The notes under the pieces were generated by a model. The model ran no database searches, had not been told where the DNA came from, and worked only from the letters and a program-made list of their open reading frames with translations. From Pomphorhynchus laevis (lineage: Eukaryota > Acanthocephala > Palaeacanthocephala > Echinorhynchida > Pomphorhynchidae): DNA of 64,000 bases. Location of the stretch: positions 87,875-151,874 of the forward strand of contig WNNJ02003277.1 in NCBI GenBank assembly GCA_012934845.2, in the 5' to 3' direction. Below, one piece after another: positions 28,931-39,344 of the stretch (position 1 is its first letter; every line of letters starts with the position of its first letter). The translations under genes were made by a program, and so were the position numbers.

Positions 28931-31900
28931 GTCATCCCGGGATATAAGGGCTATGACTAGCGGGCACTGAAGCAAGCTGATATGGTTCCGCGGGCAATCC
29001 AAGTTTTACTTTCCAGGAAATGTTATTATCAACCATACACGGGTGCAGTGCTCTACATGGCTTCGATATTTCATTCCAACGGCGAGCGGACTTACCCGAC
29101 AACACGGCCGTGATTCAACTTGTCCTGGATCCGGGAAACTTCCTGTGATTCCTCAGCAAGCCGAGGTTGCTGTCCGCTCCAACAGCCATCATCGCGATCG
29201 ATCTCTGGGACGTAGTAACACGAGTCAGTACGGCGATCAGGCCCATCCGCCAACTGCTGACGCTCCTCACGACTTGCCTTACTCTGGGATCGAGGACTGT
29301 CACCTTGCCAGGCCTAAGGTAGTCTCAAAACTTTCCGCAATTCTTGAAATTTGGCTAGTAACATTCTAAATGAGGAAGAGTGGGTGCTTCTGCTGACAGT
29401 CGCAAGGAAAGTCATGCGTACCCTGCCAGATAAGGATGCTACAGAGCGTTCCAGCAGTCTGGGACAGCGTATAACGGAAGCGTGTGCGGTTATCCCTAAT
29501 AATAGTTACACCTGGCCTGCTCAATCGTCACGGAAAAGTAATAGGGGTTCTGGCATAGACAAAGAATCCAGCGATTTTAAAAGAAAGAGGATCCTAGATA
29601 GTCGAATATCTGAGAAGCTCGAGGATGGAGATGTATCAGGCACGATCAGACTGGTAAGTAGCAACAGCAGAATGGTTCCAATAAACGACTGAATACTACA
29701 GATTCTAGGCTTCAAGCATCCTCCGCGATCTGTCAGTCTCGACGAATTTGAATCTTGCCATTCGGATCTTGACTTCGAGGAGACAGCGGTTTCGAAACAG
29801 TCTTTGGTTACGGATGATACGCTCATTTCGGTCATTCGTTCTTTCCCAAACGCTTCGTTTTCTGGATTAGATGGCCTTAGTCTCCTACATTTGAAAAATC
29901 TGCTGGAGCCCTCAAGTGGGCCATCTGGCTTTCGGTTGGTGAGTGCTCTAGCAGCCTTTGCAAACGAAACTCTAAAGGGACATATTCCTGATGCAGTTCG
30001 TAAATACTTCTGCGGTGCGAGGTTATTGTCTTTTGGAAAGAAAGATGGCGGGATTCGTTTCATCTCCATCGGTTGCACACAACGCCGTTTAGTCGCTAAG
30101 ATCGTCAATCATTGGGCGTCCGACTACCTCCCGGCCGATTTTCTACCCCACTAATTCGGAGTTTGTATCTTACGCGGCGTGGAGGTAGTAATGCATTCCG
30201 CAAGAACTTTCGTGTCGACATGCCTGAATGCCGACACCGCCTTTGTAAAGCTGGATTTCGAGAACGCTTTTTTTAAAGTGAACCGGTCCACAATGCTAGA
30301 ATTAATGTGATGAAAAAAGACAGCATACCAGTTTTATCAACCTGTTACGGCTCCGAAACTTACTTAGTGGCTGGGACTGATATCTTGTTGTCAGCAGATG
30401 GAGTACGGCAAGGGGATCTACTAAAATCCATGTTATTTGCCCTGACCGTCAACAAAATTGCTAGCCAGGTACAGTCACAATTTAGCGCTTGGTAATTAGA
30501 TGACTACATTTTTGGCGGTGGCAAAATTGCCTTGCTTACGATATACAACGGATAATTTATGAGGGGTCATCAATCGGCTTTCATTCATTTAAATTCCGTC
30601 AAGTCAGAAATAATAGCTAACGGATACTGGATGTTCGGTCAAATATCCAATTTATTGCCAGGATGCCAGTTTGTTAACTCTAACGAAGCGCTTTTCCTAG
30701 GCAGTCCGATTGGAAGTTCTTCAGCTGATGAAAGAGTTTTCTCCGAGTGTATTCCGAATCTTAAGGAGGTAACTCGTCGTTTGATGAGACTCGCGAAAAA
30801 CGACGCCGTTTTCCTGCTAAGATCCAGCTTACACATACCTAGAATTTCTCATTTATTGCGCAGTGCACTATGTTTCGACTGCAGGTCTTCGCTGCATACA
30901 TACGACGAAACCCTGTGCGAATCTGTGGGCAAATTACTTAATCTTAACATATGTGATAAAGCATGGGTCCAAGCAACACTACCGATGGATCTTGGTGGTC
31001 ACGGAATTTTCCTAAGCAAGACAGTTGTTATTGCCGCCTACCTATCGTCTCTTGCTAGAACGTCGGATTTTATAGGGCCCTTACTCAGGTCGGATGTCGG
31101 GAGTCTTAGCGGGATTAACAGTGCGACCTACATTTCAGGAGCGACACACTGGACCGAATTGTATGGAGATAATACAACGACGGAAGCTCATGTTCAAAAA
31201 CGTTGGTCTCGTCCCTTGCACATGTTGACCAGGAAGTCCCTCCTTTCTACGGCATAAACGGCTAAGTCGTGCGCAGTTGCTTAAGGTAGCTGGTAAGAAC
31301 CTTGGGGAGTTTCTGACGGCACTTCCAATTTCAGCTGTTGGCACTAGGATCGACGACAGAACTTTTGCTATAGCGGTTGCACTCCGTCTCGGCATTCTGT
31401 TCAGCGGGGAAATGCTATGTGGGCGAGGAATGAACACAGATTCACCAGAATTGCACGGTCTCGACTGCCCGCGTGTTAAATCTAGACACTCCCACCACTC
31501 CTAATTGAGAAAAATTTTGAAATCGGCTCTTTCCGAAGCAAAAGTGCCGTCTCGCCTAGAGCCAGCATGGCTAATGCGGAACGACGGTAAGCGCCCAGCT
31601 GGTGGATCACTGATACCATGGAAGGATGGAGAACTCCTATTATGGGATTTCACCTCGTGAATACTCTAGCACCATGTTATGAAGCACTTGCTGACGTGTC
31701 CGGGCAGTGTAGCCGATTCAGCAGAGCTCTGGAAGCGTGAAAAATATAGAGAATTAGATAATCGACAATTCGTTTTTATGTCGATTGCCATTGAGACTTT
31801 GGGGGGGGCTTTGGGGAAGGAGACGGCTTTCTTCATAAAGATGTTTGGAAACGGCATCAAAAGAGAGACAGGAGAAGCAAGCGCACATCCTTTATTTGGC

Positions 31901-32030
31901 AACGCCTGAGTGCGACAATTCAAAGAGGGAACACTGCGTGCATTATGGAGTGCTTGAATGACCCAGCTACGGACAAGTTTTTAGTTGATTTATCGGCTGA
32001 ACCTTTGTAGGATTCATCATACATGTCTCG
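28930..32030 (+). mobile_element. 'VETLG'-type LINE, near full length but decayed
   Basis: ORF pieces in order: 29351-29692 (N-terminal part), 29804-30154 with SFPNASFSGLDGLSLLHLKN and LSFGKKDGGIRFISIG (reverse-transcriptase palm), 30190-30300 with FVKLDFENAFFKVNRSTML, 30307-30495 with VRQGDLLKSMLFALTVNKIA, 30559-31257 with ALFLGSPIGSSSADE and ATLPMDLGGHGI, then a tail with NDGKRPAGGSLIPW (near 31580) and FVFMSIAIETLGGALG (31770-31820). Stops and frameshifts separate the pieces. The YxDD position is not readable in a single frame. I recognise this as a non-LTR retrotransposon with a recurrent C-terminal tail but cannot assign the clade. Confidence 0.85.
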
Positions 32031-32189
32031 ACTTGTAACTGTTCTTTGTCTTTTTATATCAAATATAACAAAGTAAATAATTCAACTCTACGTATTAGAA
32101 GAATATGCAAATATAATGATATTTTGTTTGGTCGTTATCCTCAAATAACGATCAAACTCGCCCTTTTTATTATTCGTATCCTTATTATT

Positions 32190-33140
32190 GATTAATCAAT
32201 TCATAAATATTGATTTTTTAATTCTCTTGTATGAATCTAAATTAAATAAAATCTTAAAATTAAAATATTTAGAATTTAATTTATGTACATTATTAACATA
32301 CATAAAATATCATATTTTAATGCATATTTTAAACTAGGTTACTATCAAAAATATCATCAAACATAAAATAGTTAAATATATAAATCAACACAATCTTCTT
32401 TTGCCTTTTCCCGAGTGTTGGCGGGGTCGGCGAAATGGGCGTAGCTCGCGCTACTTCCCCAGGTTGTGGATAGGGGAATGCCATGTAGATATAAGGGTAG
32501 CTGCGATATAAGCAAGTTTCGACTCGACAAATAAGCAATCACGGGCAGAGAGCAGGAGCGTTATCGCGATGGTAACGTAAAGTGTGGTAGCTTTACGTTC
32601 ATAAAATCCATCTATTCATTGGGGGCTGAGCGATATGATATGACGAGTTGATCCAGCCATTAAATACGAATCTGCCACTTCATGCCGGCCTAGTTACGCT
32701 ATTGGTTTAGTACCAGCTAGGCACATCGCTTAAAACTGTGGTTGACGATAGGCTTCGTGACAAGCCAGTCACACAAATAGTCGTTATCAAAATCAAAATG
32801 GAATATAAATCAACACAATAATCTTAAAAATAAATTTAAACTCTTAAACGAAAAATTTTTATGGATGGATAATAAATTTTTATGAATGTATTAGAATAGG
32901 ATACTATATTATCAAATTTCATCAGAGGAAATACGTCATTTGCATGTGTTTGACTATATTAAGTCGAGGAATAGGAGCCGAAACCTGATAGCATAGCAGT
33001 TCCTCCTGATGACCTCTAATCCTTATTCTAATGCAATGTCTGTTATTTATTAGTCAATTCATAAAAATAGATTTGTACTTTAAATTTCAATTTTTTATTT
33101 TAACTTTATATAAGTTATATAAAAAATAATTTCAATTGAC
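32190..33140 (+). mobile_element. Copy of the RT-only Penelope-like element, interrupted
   Basis: A tail-like piece (TTAATCAATTCATAAATATTG near 32187) precedes a 5'-truncated copy starting near 32325 (ATATTTTAAACTAGGTTACT). A small element interrupts it at 32395-32802. It resumes with ATATAAATCAACACAAT and runs through the tail to TTAGTCAATTCATAAAAA near 33065. More diverged than the 21.5 and 27 kb copies. Confidence 0.85.
32395..32802 (-). mobile_element. RTE-derived short element with 17-bp target duplication
   Basis: Flanked by ATATAAATCAACACAAT at 32378-32394 and 32803-32819. Bases 32395-32431 are the reverse complement of the RTE 3' end at 51354-51400 (GCCGACCCCGCCAACAC...GGGAAAA...AAGAAG). 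Bases about 32437-32802 match, in direct orientation, the 5' untranslated region of the same RTE (about 48000-48375). Read on the minus strand it is an inverted RTE 5' region joined to a sense RTE 3' end, inserted tail-first. No coding sequence remains. It is a nonautonomous derivative or a twin-priming product of a deleted RTE RNA. Confidence 0.85.
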
Positions 33141-33590
33141 ACAATAAAAAATACAACTAATAACTTTAATTATCAAAGTTACAAAAATATTCAAAACGTT
33201 CTACAACCATAATTGCGTCCCCCATATATGCAACAAGCGCTCTAAGATTTGCATCACGGTTCTAAATTCCATTGTCTGCATTTGTTCAAGTTCGGATGCA
33301 TAAAGGTGTTCTGAAGTTTGGTTTGGTTGTTGATTTGTCGGCTGATGTTGCTGGGGATGAAGAAGATTTAATAGTTGAAACAACGAAGCAGTATAATCTT
33401 GATTTGAATTCTGTAATTTTTGAGATGATGTTGTTGCATAAGCTGTTAAAATCTCATAACAATTATTTATAATTATTTTTATCTAATTATTAAATTTTGA
33501 TTTATTGATTCAGCATTATTTTTTTATTTATTTATTTTTATTTATATTTTAATATTATAATTATATTAAATACTGTTCAGAATTACATTC
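33141..33590. other. No gene seen
   Basis: AT-rich DNA following the Penelope-like tail. Short overlapping ORFs on both strands (33201-33472) have no recognisable motif. Confidence 0.5.
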
Positions 33591-33629
33591 GGGTCAAATT
33601 TAGTTTTTATATGGCGAGTCATACCCGAA

Positions 33630-34850
33630 AAAAATACACAAATTATTCTCGTTGTTATTTATTATATCGACTCAAGTACTAATCTGCGATATAGCCTATG
33701 TTCTCTTATTACCGTTGCCGCCTTCTCAAACGCAATTCTATAATCGGTAGAGATGACGTGATTAAATAGGGCCGACGACGTGTCATGTCGTTTTAAACCA
33801 TATTTATGTTGTTAGATTCTCTTGGCATGACCTTGTTTGGTCTAACCAACATATGTTCTATTACAATCAGAACAAGGTATAACATACACGACGCTACTGT
33901 CTTGTTTGTAGGGTTTGCGTTTGAAAATCCAGTCAAGAGTGACAACTCCCTTATAATAAAAATTAAACCGCCTGTCAAATTTATAGCATGTTCTCTTTAG
34001 TTTATTCATGAGAAAGTCGTTGATATAGCAAGAGCTAATGTACCGTCAATAAACAGTCAATTCGGTAAACAATCAAATTGACCTCATTAATTCGATTGTT
34101 TATAAATTTGGCTGAAGTATGGTTGAAACACGGGTATGAAGCTATCACTGGTCTAATATTTAGTTCAGGCGTATGGATTTTCGGTGATAGGTACACAAAG
34201 CCCAATGACGTATTTTGTGCCCGGAATTTTTAAAATAAACTCTCTTCGATTTTACCTCGCGATTTTAATAATTTCAGTTCATAGTTAAGAGATCTTTCGC
34301 GTTGTTTAGTTGGATCCTTCTTTAATTTCCAAAATTTCGGAGTACTCAGTAAGGTCTCATCGTAAGTTGTTTACTCAACGGAGTCTAGTACGACCAGTGT
34401 TTGACATTTGTCAGACCGACATACTGTTATATCTCTGTTCTTCTGGTTTATGAATGCCTGTAAAAGTTTATAGTCTAGGTTCGACATGTGCTTACTGGCT
34501 ATATTCAGTGAAAGCGTGTCGTGTGCGACTACGCTTCCTATTTCTTCTGACAGTAGACTAGTTGTCAAGATTCCTGTGTTACACCTTATGTCGATTGGGC
34601 TGATTGTTTTTGAAAGAACAAACTTGGGTCTTAAGTTGAGTAGTTCCTCTTCATGTGATGTCAGTACTTTGTGTGACCAGTTGAAGACGGTTTTGATGCA
34701 GGTCATTGTTTCTTGTATATTCCAAGTCTTTCTAGTGTCGACTCATGTTTGTATGATCAATTTTCGTGCCTTCGAATACAATCATTGACAAATTCATTTG
34801 TGAATATTATGTCCTCAGACGCTAGAGAACGTATAAGTATTTGCCAAGTT
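33630..34850 (-). mobile_element. Penelope element fossil with GIY-YIG endonuclease
   Basis: Read on the minus strand, the N-terminal part (34371-34706) has LLNLRPKFVLSKTI and LQAFINQKNRDITVCRSDKC, typical of the start of Penelope reverse transcriptases. Next comes YLSPKIHTPELNIRPVIAS (near 34200). The C-terminal part (about 34000-33650) has YVIPCSDCNRTYVGQTKQG and HDTSSALFNHVISTDYRIAF, the GIY-YIG endonuclease. The catalytic middle of the reverse transcriptase is absent. It is broken in several places and distinct in sequence from the 25-27 kb family. Confidence 0.8.
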
Positions 34851-34968
34851 TGACTAATAATTGGGTTAAACGTGTTCAGGCAGCACCGTGCATTCTGCAT
34901 CGCAAAGTGCATCAAAGAATGATACAAACTACTGTATTTAAACTATTCTATTTTATTAACTAACTCTA

Positions 34969-35074
34969 TGTGGTATCACATTGATCAATATTGTTTATTT
35001 CTGACTTTATACAGTACCTACTACTATTTGTAGATTCGTGAATAAAAGCCATTTTATTCTCTTTAAATATCACA
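34969..35074 (+). repeat. 5' LTR of fossil A
   Basis: 106 bp, starts TG and ends CA, with AATAAAAG near its end as a likely polyadenylation site. It matches 38529-38636. Confidence 0.88.
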
Positions 35075-38000
35075 ATTTTATTCACGAATTGTCTGGAATT
35101 GTGATTGATGGAATCTGTTCAAGCCGGATACACTTTAACTGACCATAGACTGTCCTGATGCAGAACGCGAATGGCACCACTGGCGATATCGCTTTGAAAC
35201 TTTCATTAAAAGTCTCAAATCGATTCAGCAGATGACAAGCTTGATCGTCTGAAAATATCAATTTTAGCTCAGTTATTTGATAAGATCGAGGAATGTCCAA
35301 ATTATGACTCAACAATGGATTTACTCGACAAATCATTCATAAAAGCTACAAATTCGGTTTACAAACGACATTTGTTATGCTCGGCCAGACTAGCTCTCGA
35401 TGAATCGATATCTAATTACGTGGATCGTCTTGAAACGCTTGCTCGTCAATGCACTTTCAAGGATGTGAAAGCTAACGAGCTGCGTGATATTCTCATTTGC
35501 GATTCATTTATTACCGGGATTGCAGTCAAATGAAATTCGTCAGCGCATACTCGAAACCAATGACATTGATAAAGAGAAAGCGTATCAAGTCAGTCGAACA
35601 ACTGAAGCAGCCCAAATTCAATCAAACGAATATCGACACACATTCGAATTCACAGTAAATGTCATGAAAGAAACCCAAATTTTTAAAGCAAATACTGATA
35701 ACTCAGAAAATGATGAATCTATTGCTCTAGTTCAAAAGATAAGCAAGAAAAAAATTTACTTTTGTGGTGGAGCTATGCATACTTGCAATCGTTGTCCAGC
35801 CCGGGATGCTGAATGTTCATTTTGCTCAAAACGTGGGCACTACGAGAAAGTTTGTCGAGCTAAGATGTTTCGATCGCGGCAAAAATATAATCGTAGTACT
35901 CAACCATACACGTCCGACGGCGAATCACTTAATATCATATCTTGTCCAAATGCGAATAGTGATGCATCAAAGCTAAACGACATGACGGTACAAGTTCATA
36001 TTGGGACTCAAAAGCTGGATGCGCTTATCTACACTGGAAGCTCTTCAAATTTCGACGATTCTTCAGTAATTCGCAAATTAGGTGTTCCTACAGAATCTTG
36101 TTGTGTTAGGATTTCCATGGCTGATTCATCGTTTACCTCTGTATGCGATGAACGATGTGTGATATCAATATCTTACTGTAATCGCAACTATTCTGACGTT
36201 CAAAGTTTCGTCATGCCTCACCTATGCCGTGATTTGATACTTGGTCATCCATTCTTGCGCTTACATTCAAGTATTTCCATTCGACTTCGAGGAAATAATA
36301 AGCAAGACACATTGACAATTGCACAATTATCTAGCATGGAAATCAATTTACCGTCGTTATTTTCAGACGATTTTAAAGACTGGAAACCTGTAGCAATTCC
36401 GTCTCGACGACGTAATATCGAAGATAATCGCTTCATTGCTTTGGAAGTAAAACGAATGTTGGCCGAGGGAATCATCGAGCACAGTCGATCACCATGGCGC
36501 GCGCAAGTTCTTATTGCAAACAGGGAAGGACGTCGTCGTCTGGTTGTAGATTATTCACAGACAGTAAATAGATTCAAGGTACTTGACGCTTACCCCATGC
36601 CCCGAATAGACACTTGATCGATACCATATCATGCAATAATGTGCTTAGCACTCTCGATCTCGAGGCTGATGGTAAACTTTATCAATTTCAGCGAATGCCA
36701 TTCGGACTCACGAATACTGTGGCCGCCTTCCAACGAATAATCAACGGGATCATAGAGAAAAAACTTAACCGGAACATACTCATATCTCGATGACATTATT
36801 GTATGCGGCAAACCCCAGCAAGAACAGGATACAAATCTGGCAAACTTTCGTGACGTATCGAAGTGTATTTTAAATAAGATGATGATCAATATTCTGGGAT
36901 ATCAAGTTGGTAATGGGATTAAACGGCCTAATCCCAATCGTGTCTTATCTGTGCGAGAACTGCGAGTACCTCAAAATAAACGTCAAATGCAAGGAATTGT
37001 GGCCCTCTTTTCTCATTATTCCAAATGGATTCAAAATTTTTCGTCGCAGATTCGTCCGTTAGCTGAAACCACGATATTTCCTATTACACCGGTAGCAAGG
37101 CGCTTTTTTGAGCTAATTCGTGATCTCATTATTTCAGCTACTCTAACACCCATCGATTTTAATAAGACATCTACAGTTGAGACTGACGCCTCTCTCCATG
37201 CCATTAGTGCCGTATTAATACAGAAAAACAAACCCGTTGCATTTTATTCACATACTCTTAGCAAGATTGCCGTTGGACATTCCGCTATTGAGAAGGAGGC
37301 CATCGCCATCGTCGAAGCATTACGATATTGGAGGCACTATTTGTCTGGTCGAACTTTCAATGTTCTAACTTATCAAAGGTCCGTTTCATTTATATTTAAC
37401 AGGAATCATAAGAGTAAAATAAAAAATGAAAAGGTGCAAAGATGGCCTCTCGATTTATCTAAATTTAAGTATTGCATCATTTATCGGTCTGGTAAGTTGA
37501 ATTCTCAAAAGCCGACTCAATGTCTAGGGATATATGTGCATCAAGTTACGGGTATTTCATCAAACAAAAAGATTTAAAGCTCCTTTACGAACTTCACACA
37601 ACACTTTGCCACCCTGGAGTCAATCGTTTGTACCATTTCATTAAATCGAATCAACTCCCATATAGCTTTCAAGACGTTCGTTATGTTGTCTCTCATTGCG
37701 TTACATGTTCTTTGTTGAAACCGAACTTCTTTAAGCCTCCAAAGATCGCCCTCATCAGAGCTACGCAACCTTCCAAAAGGATGTCACTTGACTTTAAAGG
37801 GCCATTTCCTAGTTCATCAGGCAAGAAATATTTGATGACAGTCATCGATGAATATTCTCGATATCCGTTTGCTTTCGCATGCCGAGATATGTCCACACAA
37901 ACAGTGATTAATTGTCTACGCAGCATTGTGTCAATATTTGGCTCTTCTGAATTTGTACATTCCGATCGCGGGTCATCCTTCATGTCGAAAGAATTCACAG

Positions 38001-38528
38001 ATTATCTGAGCAGTATTGGTACGGTAGCAAATCATTCTTCTCCGTACAATCCGGTCGGTAACGGATAGATCGAGCGCTACAGCGGCATTTTATGGAGCGC
38101 TATACTTTTGCGGCTTAGGGACTACAATCGTCCTGTTGATGCTTGAGAAACTGTTCTCACTGAATGTTGATTTGCACATATTGAATTTCCATCTGGGAAG
38201 GAAGCGAATATATCAACTCGGCATCTATCTCGTTGTCCTTCAGAAACCTGCATTTACAAGGATCCAAACAATGTGGATATTCGTAATCCTGGAACATTAA
38301 GGACCGATGACGACAGTCTAGACAGTTTTGATACTAACCAGCTGTCTGGAGATAACAACGATGGAAATAAATATGATGTCTTAAACAATATCGATAATAA
38401 CGTCAGCTCAAAGAAGACTTCAATTCCCGATGCAAACCTTCATCCTGTAGCTACTCAAGAATTCTATCGACGAAGTACCAGGAGTCGAAGAAGTCCAGCT
38501 TACTTCCAAAATTATCACATGGGATGAA

Positions 38529-38636
38529 TGTGGTATCACATTGATCATTATTTTGTTTATTTCTGACTTTATCTAGTACCTACTACTATTTGTAGATTCG
38601 TGAATAAAAGTCATTTTATTCTCTTTGGTTATTACA
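38529..38636 (+). repeat. 3' LTR of fossil A
   Basis: 108 bp, partner of the 5' LTR. Followed directly by the target duplication CTCTA. Confidence 0.88.
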
Positions 38637-38641
38637 CTCTA

Positions 38642-39340
38642 TTTGTAGATTTTTGAATAAAACCTGTAGCGCTTTCTGTTTATAACAATCTATTCAACAG
38701 TTGTTATCTTCATGGATACGATGCTACGCCCATCCAGATTTGAAGGTAAATCCGAAACTTCACCGGCAGAGTGGAAACATTGGATACGTACCTTCGAAAA
38801 TTGCGTAGAGGAGCTTACACCAACGAGCGCCGTAAGACCTTCGAACAAGTTATATATGTTAATCAACTATGTTTCAACGGCAGTGTACGATCTTATATCG
38901 GATTGTACTACTTACGAGGAAGCTAGACAAATTCTGGACTCAACGTTCCTAAAGCCTCCGAATACAGTCTTTGCTAGACACCGATTCGCCACAAGGAAAC
39001 AGGACACACAAGAGAGTATCGATGACTTTCATCGTCAGTGACATCAGCTAGCAAAGGATTGTGACTTTCAAGAAGTGTCGGCAAAAGTGCACACAGACGA
39101 AGCTATACGAGATGCGATTATTACTGGACTAAAGGACGCGTCTATAAGGCAAAATCTGTTGAAGCATAGCGTACACTCGCTTGACATGGCAGTCACAACA
39201 TCACGAACAATGAAAATGGCTAGGAGAAATGCACAACACTACATTGCACGTCCAATGGATACCCTAGAGTTTTCGGATTTCATTAATCCGATTCTTAATT
39301 TCGTAAAATTGTTATACGGACGAGAGGAGTTTGACTGTGC
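38642..39340 (+). mobile_element. Ty3/gypsy fossil B, LTR remnant and gag
   Basis: The stretch TTTGTAGATTTTTGAATAAA resembles the LTR of fossil A and may be the end of B's own 5' LTR, into which A inserted. The gag portion from 38712 has SPAEWKHWIRTFENCVEEL, YVSTAVYDLISDCTTYEEA and FARHRFATRKQDTQESIDDF, continuing to about 39330. The remainder is missing where the CR1-like LINE abuts. It is broken and incomplete. Confidence 0.8.
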
Positions 39341-39344
39341 TAAG

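Larger units (their letters stand above)
34969..38636 (+). mobile_element. Ty3/gypsy LTR-retrotransposon fossil A, both LTRs present
   Basis: Short LTRs, TGTGGTATCACATTG...CA: 5' LTR 34969-35074, 3' LTR 38529-38636, about 90% alike by eye, so not recent. A 5-bp target duplication CTCTA lies at 34964-34968 and 38637-38641. Parts in order: gag (35280-35700), a paired zinc-knuckle region with CPARDAECSFCSKRGHYEKVC (35770-35850), protease (about 36000-36250), reverse transcriptase (36350-36880), RNase H (37140-37440), integrase (37560-38130) and a C-terminal tail to 38527. The zinc-knuckle style suggests the CsRn1 or Mag group, which is inference. It is broken in several places and not functional. 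Confidence 0.9.

Noticed and set aside
29521-30108. 195-codon minus-strand ORF in the VETLG LINE
   Set aside because: The + strand carries the reverse transcriptase motifs; the minus frame is a shadow with no known motif.
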